64,000 bases of DNA from Phytophthora sp. 'mugwort' (GCA_033558025.1 JAUCEF010000001.1:4650001-4714000); one strand, 5' to 3'. Counted from the first letter of the stretch, positions 11,887-23,363 are shown. Program-made: numbers and translations. The notes: generated from the letters alone by a model not told the origin.

Positions 11887-12921
11887 TCATTGGCGCATGG
11901 CCACAACCAGCACCATTTCCGGGTACAGGGGGAAAACCAGGTTAGCGTGCTTTTGAATCCACCGCTTTAGGAGACCGAAGCAAGGCTCAGTCGGGTGAGC
12001 TACGGACAATACGGTGGGAGGAAAAGCAGCCGAGCACCACAGGCTTGCGCTGCTTCCTCCAATTCGGGATACGCATGGAATTTTGCGCCATCCATTATCA
12101 CAATCGACCGAGGCAAAGGCCATGGGTTCAGGTGCAGTACAACGCACCTGAGGAAGGCTTCATGGAACCGCCCTCTCGTAAATGGGCCCTCTGTCCAATC
12201 CCAACCAAAAAAGCCATTCACATCCAGCGCTACTTCGATGGACAATCGATTTCCTCTGGAAAAAGGCAATTTCACGACGGCCTTTGTGTTTCGTCTCGAC
12301 CAACCGTACTTACGGTAGGCATGACGCCCAGCCTTTGCCGTCTCGTCGAGGAAAACGAGCTCTCAGCAAACGAATATATGGGACGCAACTTTGCGCAAAA
12401 TATTTCGATTTTAGCTGGCACGACTTCTCGCGCCGCTTTAGCCAGCACTCTCCGGCTCACAGGTCAAAAAATTCAGCACGCGACATATTGTAGACGTAGA
12501 ACGTTGGGTAGTTCTGAAAAAAGCGGCACTATGTGGTCACGCAATTCTTCGATTTAGAAAGTAGGATGGTCTTGAACGTAAGCCTTCAGAGCGTGTAGCA
12601 TCTCATCTGGCCAGCGTTGACGCCGCTTGTGCTTCGTGGTGTCGTTGACGATACCGTCGCGAAGAAATGGCTGTACCAGCGGCGTATTGTCCGTAGCTTA
12701 GAGCCAAGTAGCTCGGATACGTGCGAAACCGGGACGTCGTACACGTGCAGGAGAGCTACTGCTCGCCAGTAGAAAACATCATGATAGGCATGCGTTTGCA
12801 AAATGAATGAACAGGTACGTGCGAGCTCAGTGGGTGACCAATCTACTGTCCATTCGTTTTTGCGCGACTGAAGCGGCAAAACGTACTTCTTTGTTTGCCA
12901 GTTCAGACCCTGGCACCTCAT
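11887..12921 (-). pseudogene. Tc1/mariner-IS630-type DDE transposase
   Basis: The N-terminal piece (12586-12921) has a helix-turn-helix, with the block SHVSELLGSKLRTIRRWY. After a break the catalytic domain follows (about 12000-12350). It holds SIEVALDVNGFFGWDW (first Asp), then VIMDGAKFHAYPELEEA (second Asp, where relatives usually read MDNAKFH), then LFLPPYCP. The last acid is in HPTEPCFGLLKRWI (11887-12147), in another frame. Frameshifts separate all three parts. No terminal inverted repeats or TA target duplication could be seen. A second fragment of this family lies at 21943-22028. Confidence 0.8.
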
Positions 12922-13191
12922 CGTCCTCTTTAAATCGAACCCATTATATATGCGAATCGGACCATCTCTACAAATCGGATCCCCGATATCAGGTTTCAGG
13001 GCGTTGGTTTTGCCAAAACGGCTGAAATCACAATACTAGTATACTATAAGTGCAGCAGGTCCTCTATCATCAAGCCATTTATTTACAACTCCAAACATTA
13101 TCACTCTTCAACTGCACAGCAAAGCACAGGACACCTACCCTTCATGAAAAAACGGGACCGATAAATGGACGACCGATCAAAGCGTCCAGCC

Positions 13192-13641
13192 ATGCGTGCC
13201 CTGTTGATGCTGCTTGTAGCTGTTGTCACCCTGTTAGCGAACAGCAACACTGCCTTATGCTCTGCCACGAATCTGCGTGCCTCTGAGAGCCTAGTCAGCC
13301 GCCCGATGCTCTAATTACCGACAGAGGACGCGAGCTTCGAACAGAAACAGAGAGCGGCGACGCGATCGACCTGGACGTCGAAGAGAGGGCGGCGCCTGTG
13401 GGACTTGCCCAGAAAATTTTCGCGGGTAAAAAGGCCTTGGGTAAGAGCGTGAAGCTTGCGTCGATCGTGAAGTAGTAATCAATGTTTGTGGACAAGGAGG
13501 CGACCAGCGGAAGTTCCTGAAGTACAATATTACCCTGACCAGGTATACAAGTTGCTCAACCTCCGCAAGCCTAAGAACCAGTGGAATTATGTTATTAAAG
13601 ATAGACCAGTATTCTTGCTGTGGGAGCGCTGTGTGGAATGA
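13192..13641 (+). pseudogene. Broken RXLR-EER/WY-type secreted effector gene
   Basis: The ATG at 13192 opens a 40-codon frame whose first 23 or so residues are a clear signal peptide (MRALLML start, hydrophobic core, Cys near the cleavage site). It ends at a stop at 13312. In a different frame the RXLR motif reads RELR (13329-13340), followed 13 codons later by EER (13380-13388) after an acidic run; that frame stops at 13473. In the first frame again, 13510-13638 encodes a WY-domain-like helix set beginning PDQVYKLLNL and ending before a stop at 13639. The order signal peptide, RXLR, EER, WY is the standard layout of host-targeted oomycete effectors. Two frame changes and stops make this copy non-functional. 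Its host target is unknown. Confidence 0.72.
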
Positions 13642-14669
13642 AAAAAATCCGTAATGGGAACGCAAGCTCGACCTGGATTAGTAGGCTACGACTACTTGGC
13701 GTCTCCAGCGATTTCCCAAAACGAATCGTTGCTCTGCATGAAATACGAAGACTTCTTAAGTGACACCTCCACGCCGCCTCGTCCACCATACATACCACAA
13801 GTTAGCGTGATCATCCACTGTCTAGTAGTACTTACAACGAGTACACGAGTGTGAACCTGTAAAAAAAATGAGTCGCAAATGTTCTGTGCCTGACGGTTGT
13901 TATGACTGACATCCGGGTGCGAATTGCCATACGAGAATGCTCTATTAGTTTGCTGAAGTGATGCCATCAGTTGATGACGACCAAATACTCGTTCATGCAG
14001 CGCGAGTGAGCATCCGGTTGGAAACTTCATCGAATAGGAACAACATATTTTGTATAACTGCTCGGAATGATATAACGATGGCAAGCCATTCAATCAATAC
14101 ATTTGCTACTAGTAGTATTCCTACTCTAGTAAGAACTATCGAATGCAGTCTGCATTTAAAAAAGGTCTTGATCATGCTCATTCTGTCTCGTAATGGGAGG
14201 CAAATGGATCACGGAGATTCCGACCAACTACTTGGAATGGCATGGTGCGTCTTGCGGACTGGTATGTTTCCCCGCCACTTCGTCTGTTGTTAACTGGCCT
14301 TCTATTTAAGCTTATTCACTCTTTTTTCATCACGCAGAACAAGAAATGTATAATATTCTGTCAGATATCGAAGATCCAATCGATACAGACAAGCTACTGC
14401 ACAAGCACCATAAAATCGTGTGATGACATTTTGTGCGATTCAAACAGTCAATTCACTTCTTTTTGACGACTCTTCCCCGTGTGGACCAACCCAGTGGTGA
14501 AAAAACTATTATTATTACTCTACAATAATTATTGGTATTTTCGGTATTCATACTTATTACTGCAAACTCCGAGAGCAGTATAATACTATATTGTCACAGT
14601 TACTGTAATACTGTTGTTAAAAAGTCCGTTAACCGGACCGCAAAACGAACCGTGAATCCATAACCAGTC
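13642..14669. other. No recognisable gene; AT-rich towards the hAT element
   Basis: Short frames on both strands lack family similarity. The last 170 bases are AT-rich and contain TTACTGYA words at 14557-14564 and 14600-14607 that recur at the far end of the hAT element, so they probably belong to its left terminus. Confidence 0.4.
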
Positions 14670-16475
14670 AAAATGAATTGGCTGGCTCAACGCCCTGGTA
14701 CCCAGGCCTATGTAAAAACCGTACGCCATTATCAAACTACTAAAAGAGCGGCATGGTTGCCAACAAGGATATCTGTGCCTTCTACTTTGTATCTAGCAAG
14801 GACGACTTTTCCAGTGCAAGCTCTGCGGAACTGCACGTTAGCAGCTTCCTCTATCTGGCTACTCTAACCTGATGGGTCATCTGACCAATAAGCATCCCAA
14901 CTTCCAAGAGACGTCCACCGAGCGGCAAGGTTCCCGCCCTCTCCTTGAGCACGGCTTTATCCCTGAGAATACCAACTGCCTCTACCAATGGATGCGATGG
15001 ATCATGCTGCGAGACCTCCCCGTCAGCGATGTTGACAACGAACTCACACGTAGCATGTCCGAATGGCAGTCAATACGTCCAAGGCTTTGCGGAAGACAAT
15101 GGATGGCAGGCAAGAATTGTGATGACCTGGAGCGTGATGGGTTCTTCATTCGGATTGATGTTCGAAGGATGGTCGCACAGCTCGCTTCCCTATATGGGCC
15201 TGTTCGGTATCTACGTTGTCGGTAATGAGTTGTTCGGAGCATGTACATAAAGACCCGTGGGATGGTTCTATTCCGGATAGGCCGACAACTGCGCTGTTAA
15301 CAAGTCCATGGTAACAAAGATGGACGTACCTCTCGTCGGATACGTCAGCCATCGTTTCAACCTGGCTGTCAATAAGTTTTTGGTGCCATTTAAGACGCTG
15401 ATCGAAGGTGTCAATGAATTGATGGTGCAGCTACGTCGCCCAACAACTACTCGGTGCTAACAAAGCTTACAGACCTCAACCCAGTCAAGCGAACTGTGAC
15501 CAGGTGGTCGTCGACATTTGTGATGCTCGAGCGCTACATTCGTATCAGGGTAAAATCACGCAGGTGGAAGCCGTAGTGGACCTGGTGCCTAGCGCAGCTG
15601 ATCACAAGAAACTTTTGACGCTTTTCACTCAGCTGGAAAATCTGGATAGCATGTGCAAGCGGCTTCAGCGGGATGACATCGACATGGCACAAGTACGTAT
15701 CCTTTTGACTCCGTCTTGACCCATTTTCCTTGATGGGAGATGATCTGAAGCCAGCGACAGCAATCGCCCATGACTCAGTGTTCGAGACCGCTGCTGTAAA
15801 GGTGATAAACGAAGCTACCCTGACATCTGGCGACAAGAAAGCGCTCTGTCCATTTGAACTCGTGCAAGGTTTGTCCAAGAAGAGGAAGAAACGAGAAGAA
15901 GACTACGCCTTTGAGCTGCTGCGTGATGTCGCTAATCGACGGAAGAAGGGCCGACAGGCTACTATGTACGCTCCAACAGTTGCCAATATCTCACCTATGT
16001 GCAACGCGGTCGAGAGACTGTTTTCGAGATGCAAGTTCGTCTTGACACCTCAGAGATGCTCCATGGTACCGGCCAACTTCGAAATGCTACAGTTGCTGCG
16101 AGCTAACAGTCGCACGTGGGACGTCACCACTGTGGGTTGCGTACAAGAAGTTAATTGCGTGGGTATGGCAGATACTGACCATGTTCTTTGTTTTGTAAAA
16201 AGAAAATCCTTCTCGCAATAAAATGGATCGGTAGCTGATGTACAAAACCCCTGTTCAACGCAGCCACCCCACGAAAGAAATAATCACCCTTTTCCTTCTC
16301 ACACGCAACGTGAACTGCACAGAGGCGGGCTTGAACTTACGTTATCGATTGGGAGGTTCAAGCCCAACCGACTAACCTAAATTCTAGGACCCAGATGCTA
16401 AAGCGTAACGCTTGAAATTACTGCAATAACTGCAATATTACTGCAAGTTCTTACTGCAGTAATTCTTACTGTGAA
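14480..16475 (+). mobile_element. hAT transposon, approximate extent
   Basis: Extent is judged from the transposase plus shared subterminal words. TTACTGYA occurs at 14557 and 14600 on the left and at 16418, 16438 and 16451 on the right, with a near match at 16466. Clustered short subterminal motifs are typical binding sites of hAT transposases. Terminal inverted repeats and an 8-base target duplication were not found with confidence. Confidence 0.45.
14670..16221 (+). pseudogene. hAT-family transposase
   Basis: The order of pieces fits hAT. A BED-type zinc finger end lies at about 14857-14915 (NLMGHLTNKHPNF). The catalytic-domain start is at about 15145-15240 (FGLMFEGWSHSS; the acidic residue is Glu where relatives have Asp in FDGWS). 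The middle is at 15480-15715, with a decayed VTRWSSTFVMLERYIRI stretch. The C-terminal hATC dimerisation region is at 15990-16130 (AVERLFSRCKFVLTPQR). The final piece (15730-16221) also carries a Lys/Arg-rich segment. Several frame changes make it inactive. I recall close relatives being highly repeated in Phytophthora genomes. Confidence 0.8.
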
Positions 16476-16840
16476 GCAAGGGATAAATACAATACACCAT
16501 TGTGTTTCCCACCTCTGAGCAATTTGCTAGAACACGCTTGTGCGGCAAAACTGATCGCATGCTCCTTATCAGCAGAGCCAATCAGCCAAGAAACACGAAC
16601 CAGTAGTTTGCCTGCACGAAGTCGCAGATATCCACAGACAGCATTCCCTTTTTCGTTCTCGCTCCTTTGCTCCCAAAACCAGTTCACGTGGAATCCACAG
16701 ACTCAGTTCACACCGTCACAATCTTCCTTCAGAACAGTGCAAGGCATCTACGGCAGCGCACGAAATCAGTTTCCTCGTCGAATTACATCGAGCAGGTGAC
16801 CGCTGCCTTGGCAATTAAAGCAGAAAATCTTGTCCACAGT
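16466..16840 (-). pseudogene. RBR ubiquitin-ligase fragment
   Basis: The minus strand reads FDEETDFVRCRRCLALF, then a broken stretch, then NWFWEQRSENEKGNA. This matches the RING2 end and following tail of the RBR-like gene at 36.3 kb (EETDLVRCRRCRALLL, then HMNWSLEQ). A stop and frame changes interrupt it. Only the C-terminal third of the gene is represented. It is a third, highly decayed copy, 20 kb away and on the opposite strand from the other two. Confidence 0.65.
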
Positions 16841-17139
16841 TCGTCCTCGTGTTCGAACGGATGTACATCAGCGACAGCAGCAGATTGTCACCTCCTATGG
16901 GTCTTGAATAACGTGGTAGTATCATCTCGCTTAGGAGGATAGCAACCTTCTCTTCCTTAAAGAAACACAATTAATCCAGAACTATATGAGTCTCTAGTTT
17001 GTGGCGGCAAATTTTCTTGGACAGGGTTGGAGCTTCACCACCTGCGCGACGACCGTGATCAAAGTCTTGCGTTCCGGGGTCCTACGCCGGAAGGTGCGTG
17101 TAGTCCACCTCATGACAACATAGCGGCACACGATGTCAG

Positions 17140-19075
17140 GTGCTGACACAGTTGCCAGCAAAGCCTACGTGGAGTGACTTAACGCGTGGGATGCTGGACG
17201 ATGGCCTCGACTTAGATGATTCCCTGGACGAACTGGCGGTTGATCCGGATGGTGAAAGCTACGAGGCTTACGACCCGGTCCGGTTTCTCCCAACAAGTCT
17301 CGCAGAAGTGGAAGCAGTCTGTAGCATGCGATTCGATCCCGATGCTAAGGTGGTTGCACCACAAGACTTGTATGAGCACATCGACGGGAATACGTTGACG
17401 CGCTTGCGTCCGAAGTACGTCCACCTGTTTACACACTCAGCCTCGTCGAGCTTTTTCTCCTATCTGCCACTTACATCTGGAAGCATGTGACGTTCGAGAC
17501 CAATCGATACGTAGCGGTTTAGAATGTCCGGATCTCGACGCCTTTCAGTATGAACGAGATCATGACGTTTCTTGGCATCATATTTTACATGGTACTGACT
17601 GGTAAATAAGAGTATACAACTATTAGGGGCCCCAAACCGAAGACGCTGTTTTCAGTGGTATGTCTACAAGTTTCGATAGTGTGATGAGTATCAACAGATC
17701 CAAGCTGTTGCACCAATGTCTGAATTTTCGTGCTGTGCCCGAGATATTGGAACGCGACCCGCAGCAAGAATTTGCCCACTGTTACATTTACTCAATAGCA
17801 AAGGGGGGAGGGGGGCGGCTGCGTAGAAGCTGACCATAATATCGCGTTAGACGAGGCTAGCATTGCGTGCCGGTCACGTCGTGACCGCCACTTGATTGTG
17901 TGCAATGCTCGAAATCCCGGCGGCATGTATCATATTCGGATGTACGTTGCTTGCTGTTCTACCATCTGAATTGCGCTCAGTTACCGCCTGCATGAAACAA
18001 TAGTAATATCGCAGACCGTCTGGAAAATGTAGAGGATCCTGCTGAGGCTCAAGCGCTTCGTGAGAGCTTGAAGACGTCAAGCAAGTACGGAAACACATCA
18101 TTGAAGTGGTGAGATCATACTTTCATTCTCGACGTGTAGTAAAATGGACAACTACTACACAAGTGTCCAAACGCTACTTGACCTTCCGTGAAGGGCCTGT
18201 ATGGACGCGGAAAGAGTAAACATTTCTTTGACCTACAACTCTATACAAGAACGAATCAAGTAGGGAAGATCACCGGCAAGCAGTGTCTTCGGACCGTGAC
18301 ATGCTCGCAACTTCCTGGTGCGAGCGTATTATAGTCACAATGGTGACCAATGCCGATACTTCTACAACTACATCCGTAACGAGGCGTGTAGGGGCTGAGT
18401 CACTGCAGTTCCCAGTACCGATTTGTATTTCGCAATACAGCCAGAACATGGAGGGCGTGGGTCGGTGATACCAAATTCGTGGACATTTATCTCTCGCTGA
18501 CGGACATTCCTACAAACGATGGCACAAGAAGTTGGCATTAGGTCTCGTGACATCGCACGGGCTAATGCCTATTTGACACACCAGCTAGCTGTAACTACAG
18601 CAAGCGATCGCGGTCCACACAGGACCTTCGTGACTGAACTGGTATCTGAGCTACTTTCTGGTAAATGAAAAGATGCCCACGTGATGGTCAGATAGCGTTT
18701 GGAAGCTGTACTACGGAAGATGAAGTGTTAGCTACGAACGTCACGCCGTCGAGTACACTGTACAGTAACACCAACAGCGAAGTCCGAAGAAAACATGCGA
18801 GTCAATGACGTTGAAAACAATGTTCGCGGAAATGCAGAAAAAAACGGCAATGTATTGTGGCCGATACGAAGATCGGTATCCTACTGAACTCACCATTACG
18901 GCCTTACACACAGTCTGCATATGTCGTGTAGTCCACGGGCACGTAGAATCAGCCTACACGTGCCCGCAGAAGACATGGACTTGTTGGGATCAGTTCCATA
19001 AGTTTTCCTCTCGAAGAATCTCTTCACCGCTAAGGGCAACAACCGCAGAACTTCAGCTCTGGCGAAACTGAGAGC
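17140..19075 (+). pseudogene. piggyBac-type transposase (DDE_Tnp_1_7)
   Basis: The N-terminal region (17140-17490) is acidic and leads into MNEIMTFLGIIFYMVLTGK near 17550. The central catalytic block is at about 17838-17955 (NIALDEASIACRSR, then a decayed HLIVCNARNPGG stretch and MYVACCST). The later segment around 18270-18620 contains the block TNADTSTTTSVTRRVGAESLQ. The Cys-rich zinc-binding end of piggyBac proteins lies at 18805-18990, with paired Cys/His residues. Stops and frameshifts occur throughout. No TTAA target site or terminal repeat was identified. Confidence 0.8.
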
Positions 19076-19129
19076 AGTACAGCAACCCAACTCAGCTGGA
19101 ACAGAAAGCGCTCCTGTCCACATGTAGCG

Positions 19130-19775
19130 AGTAGTGAATCGGCTCCCAGAACCGCAGTTCGATCTTTCATTCTATGACTGCTCAGCTCGGGCCGTCACGC
19201 CGCTAATGTAAATAACAAATGATGCATGTGACTTATCTTTACTAAGGATTTGGCTATATTGGCACTACTGAAACTAAAAAAGTAATGCATTTGACTTGTC
19301 TGCACTATAGAATGGTTCATATTTGACTTGTGTTCACAGCCAAAATGGTGCCGGCACGTGCATGCTTAATGACGGCGGCGCTGTACAGTTAAATGTTGTG
19401 CCGAGTTGAAAGATGTACCTAGACGTATTAGGAGTCATTATCCGCTCCTTTTGTAGACATAGATCGGGATGGGTATTGCCTTCCAACTATCATAGCCATT
19501 TACCCCCGCCGTACACTGCCATCGCTGGCAAAAACAACTTCGACATGAGGAGCGATGACGGGGGCAGTATTGAGAAGTAGACACGATCCCGCGAGCCCGA
19601 GGCATTAGACAGACCCCTGCCGCACCACTAGCTTGGTCTTTTCATCAAATAGAAATTCATTCAGGTAGATGATTGTGGCGTTTTGAAGTGGCGCGCACGA
19701 TGACAACGGGGTGCCCAAAACGTCTCCATGTATTAACGTCACCTTACGCAACAGCAACAGGCGTGATACACTGGA
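19130..19775. other. No gene; short degenerate repeats
   Basis: Three imperfect copies of a TGCATNTGACTT-like word occur near 19223, 19287 and 19319. They may belong to the 3' terminus of the piggyBac element. Nothing coding is visible. Confidence 0.3.
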
Positions 19776-20000
19776 TCAGAGGCACTCTGTACCTCTTTTA
19801 CAGAGGTCCCCCTCGATGCCCAAACAGCAACCAGCGTTGGTTTGGAATGCAAACTGAGCAGCAATATTTCCTAATCCGGTACCAATGTCTAGAAAGACAT
19901 CCTGTACTCCACGTACCCAATCGCGTCGATGATCGTCGAAACCGCAGTAAGCAAGAGATCCCCTGCTTGTCTTTACTTTTACCAGTTCTCTGACGCACAT
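19776..20000 (-). pseudogene. DOT1-like histone methyltransferase fragment
   Basis: The minus strand encodes a SAM-binding block reading DVFLDIGTGLGNIAAQFAFQ followed by TNAGCCLGIE. This matches motif I and post-I of the DOT1 class of histone H3K79 methyltransferases (D-I-G-x-G-x-G-N...Q). Only about 75 codons are open and neither the upstream nor the downstream part of the fold is recognisable, so this is a scrap. An ordinary class I methyltransferase is possible but fits less well. Confidence 0.5.
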
Positions 20001-21125
20001 CTGTCTTCAACACACTTCCGTGAAGAGCTGATAATGCCCTCTCAACCTCGCTCAGACGCAGTAGTTGTAGTTCGTTACAGTGAGTTCGGGGAACCGTAGA
20101 TGGAGCTCGCGGGGAAGTAGGAGGAACTCGAGGAGCATTATGGGGAGCTCATGGGGCTATGGGGTTGTAGGGGTAGGTCGAGGAGCTTGGGGAGGGGGGG
20201 AGGGATCGTGGTGTAGTAGGGAGTGATCGGAGCCCGTGCGGCCCTTGCGATCGACCGGACTCGAGAAGAAACAGACGTACGTCTCAGGCACTAAAGCCGC
20301 GCCTGTAGCTTCTCCGGCTTGCGTTTCGTGCGCATGTTGCGCAGTACATCCCTCCAGTTGATCATCTTGCTTTGCGCCTCGTACTCGAGCGCTATCACCA
20401 CAACTTGTTTGCCTTCTCTGTCGGAAAAGGTTGTTTGCATCGTCTTCGATGGATTAGTGAATTAGTATACAGTGCGCGCGGAAATGATAGACAAAATCAG
20501 TTTTTTCCTCCGAATTTTTGTCATATCACGTGCAAAAGATTTTCGATTTCTACCCAATCATAAGCACCGCGTTGCGGTCAGTTTGCGCTGTTGCTCTCTT
20601 TAATCTGAGATCTCAAACCCAAGCAACCGCATTTAACCCTTTTCGCGTTTGGTGCTCCCAGCGCGAAAAGATAGACGAGGTAAGCATTATTGCATCTTAG
20701 AGTAATACAGATGCCTCCTACAGTGCTCCAAACATGAGGTTAGATAACTTACACACACTGACAAAGTTTGACGCACTTTAAGAAAATGATGAATCCACAA
20801 ACAGGTTGGATCGGCAATATAGAAGCTGGCTCGGAACTGGGGATACTCACACTTCGGACTATCTCTGGGGAGGTTCTGTCGAGCCCTGAAAGAATATTAA
20901 CTGCCGACACGCTTTGCTTAATGTCCGGTGCAGGGTCTAGTCCCACATGGATACACACATGTTTTGACAGCTCTCGCCACACCGAGTTTGCGGGCGACAC
21001 AATTTATATACATTCCCACATATTTATATAATTACCTGCGAATGCCGAGGCCAACGTGGGCATTCCAATGCATTCATAAATATATCGCTCGCTAAGATAA
21101 TGATGCAAGTAAGTTGTAAGTTGCA
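20001..21125. other. No recognisable gene; strongly G-rich tract
   Basis: About 20098-20225 of the plus strand is very G-rich with many GGGG runs and repeated GGAG words. It is a candidate minisatellite or G-quadruplex-forming tract. Short frames on either side show nothing recognisable. Confidence 0.35.
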
Positions 21126-21543
21126 GTGAAAGTTGGTGAGATCGGGCGAACAAGTCGAACGAATATCCGTGTCCAAGAGAATAGCTTTACCTTTGACATA
21201 GACAGCTACTTCCCGCAGCTAGTCGCGAAGACTGAGGCGCTGGGTGCTGCTCCACATGAGGACTATGAGACGAAGACAACTCGGGCAGACCCGAGCATCT
21301 ACCTCAAGCTTGGAGTGACGCACCGGAGAGGGAGTGGGTGGCTGTTTCGGCGAGCAACTGGATTACCAGTCTCGACACTATACAATCTAACTACCAGAGG
21401 ACGTCTAAACCGGGCCCGCTTGTCGTGGAGCTGGTTGTGTTTGTAGCCAAGGAGCAAAGCGGCATTCGACGCGCCACAGCTAGCCGGATTGAAGAAGCCT
21501 CGCGCGAAATTGACGTTCATCTGAGGAGCGACCTGATGTCGTG
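21126..21543 (+). CDS. Unrecognised ORF pair
   Basis: Two overlapping plus frames (21126-21446 and 21338-21544) look like one reading region with a frame change around 21340-21400. The first has a DIDSYFPQL segment; the second ends in a basic/acidic helical stretch (TASRIEEASREID). I recognise no family. It could be a transposon remnant. Confidence 0.2.
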
Positions 21544-21942
21544 ATCGGCGATATTGCCCAAACGCACTGGGCTATCTCGCGTGCTCGTCAGCCCGAGGGA
21601 ACTGCTAGCTACTCCTGATAATGCACCATTCCGACAGTCTTAACACATAAATGCAATCAGGTCTGATCAGGTGCAAACTAACGAAGAAGAATTCGCACAG
21701 ACATTTTCTGTTAGCCTCAACGGGTCGACGCTGATGGGACAGACATTTGGTGTAAGGGGGCTACGACAGCTGCTGGGGCTGCCAAACTACAACTTCTTAT
21801 CTCAAGGCGTACTCTCGGAATCCCCCCCCCCGCGCTGAACCAACTGAAGATGTGCTAGATTCAGACCACCAGCAAGATTTGTAGCGTCGATTAAAGAAAG
21901 CAAAAATACAGCAATATTTATTTTTACCTCGCTACGCTCGGA

Positions 21943-22028
21943 AGTGTGCTGATGCTGATAAGACGCTGCGCAGCTGGGTAAACCGATCCCTGAGCTTCGC
22001 CTGCAATTCTTCCACGTAAAATGTAGGA
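21943..22028 (-). pseudogene. Tc1/IS630 transposase scrap beside the LTR
   Basis: The minus strand reads PTFYVEELQAKLRDRF followed by TQLRSVLSASAHF. This is the second helix-turn-helix region of Tc1/IS630-type transposases as found in oomycetes. It starts exactly where the left LTR-like repeat ends, so the retroelement end lies inside an older transposase gene. Confidence 0.6.
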
Positions 22029-22307
22029 TATCTTCACCTTGCGCATCCGAGCGTCCTTCAAGCGCTCGCACATACACCCCTTCTCCTACCCATTACCTTT
22101 AACCCGGCAAGTGCCACCCGTACACGAGTTCCCACGTTGCGGTCCAGGCTTTCCACGGTGGGAACGCCGGCACGGATCTCTTCAAGCTTGGTACGCTTCT
22201 CCTTCGCGAAAACATTCGGTGGCCCGGCGACGTGACGCCTCTGCACACGGGTAGATCAGGCAGTCCATTAGGAGTGTCAACCGGTCGTCCGAGCGCGGAC
22301 CGTGACA
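22029..22307 (-). repeat. Candidate 3' LTR of Gypsy element 2
   Basis: This 279-base segment is almost identical to 35587-35872. I count only a handful of substitutions and a 7-base indel (TAGTTAT, present on the right only). The inner end reads TGACA, so on the minus strand the LTR begins TGTCA. The outer end is TA where the other copy has TG. The outer flank (TAGGA) does not match the flank of the right copy (ATTGC). Confidence 0.7.
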
Positions 22308-22619
22308 ACTCTCCTCGACTTCCGTTGGGCGTGCCCGACCAACCTCGACTTCCTTGGGAACGACCTCCGCCTGGGTGCGCTCGACCTTCTTGTGGGCAAT
22401 GGTCGCAGTGGGTCTGGGATCGAGTCACGCGTCGTGACTGCCTCCTTACACATCAAGGAATCCCTCAACCGCGTACCACTGGCCCGTTCCGCTTCACCCC
22501 AAGTCTCCATGCGAGCGCGCATGCCCTCAATCCCTTGGTCAGCGACCTGTCGTGGTGAAGCGCCCGTCATTCGAACTTCAAAGAGCCGCATAAATCGGCT
22601 ATAACAGCCACAAATCACC

Positions 22620-23363
22620 AGAACGCCGCTAGCAGTCGCGCTTACGACCGAAAACTCGCAGTAAATACCCATGAGTAGGAGGGCCACGGCCACCCCAATC
22701 CATTCTCTGACATATTCCTTCCACCACGTCGTATACCACGCGCGGCAAGTAAGCCATGACGGATGTCAATAGCAACGCCAACATGTACCCTCCGTACAAT
22801 ACATCGCCCAACATCCTATTATAGCCATCACCGCCTCTCCAATGGATCGACCATAACGGCGACACGCTCTACAAGCCACGTCAACGGCGTCCGGCGAATA
22901 AATGTAGAGCGTGTGGTGGCACGCATAGCACCAAGTACGCCACATGGGACTACGAAGATGACTCCAAAGTCATCTTCGTAGTCCCGCAGCACGGCCATGG
23001 GTACCATCAGTAACATAGCGTCCATCGACCAGGCATACTCAGTAGGACGCATTGCCAGGGCGGCAGGGCTTCGAACCGCTGTCATGTAACGGTCGGCAAA
23101 CGTATAGAGGAAGAACACGAGCCTAGCGCCGCAGGAGAACTAGCGCAATATTTCACAGCGGGGCAGTAAATACCCATAGCGCCACACTGAGAACGCACCA
23201 CGCCGTCGTAGGAAAGTTCCCCCAAGCGATAGTTACGTTGCTGGAGATGAGAAACTTCAACGCCCCCTCCCGAACAATCATGTTGACCACGCTTCCCTTT
23301 CTCGTCCTTAAAGCCGAACGCAGAGTGATCAAACTTCCGTTCCGTTAGTTCCACTGGGGTCAC
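22620..23363 (-). pseudogene. Hydrophobic (env-like?) ORF region of Gypsy 2
   Basis: Three overlapping minus frames (23082-23363, 22828-23118, 22629-22865, with a fourth from 22693) could be one frameshifted gene. They contain several membrane-like stretches: LLMVPMAVLRDY, VIFVVPCGVLGAM, GGYMLALLLTSVMAYL and MAVALLLMGIYC. The block MGIYC appears twice, at about 22668 and 23172, both encoded by a shared GCAGTAAATACCCAT word. No family was recognised. Position between antisense ORF and 3' LTR matches that of the hydrophobic ORF in element 1. Confidence 0.35.
22946..22985. repeat. Perfect 18-base inverted repeat with 4-base loop
   Basis: The arm GGGACTACGAAGATGACT is followed by CCAA and then its exact reverse complement. 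It would form a stable hairpin in DNA or RNA. It lies inside the hydrophobic ORF region of Gypsy 2. Confidence 0.95.

Noticed and set aside
16345..16375. GGTTCAAGCCC resembling a tRNA B box
   Set aside because: No A box at the right distance and no cloverleaf could be folded; not called as tRNA or SINE.
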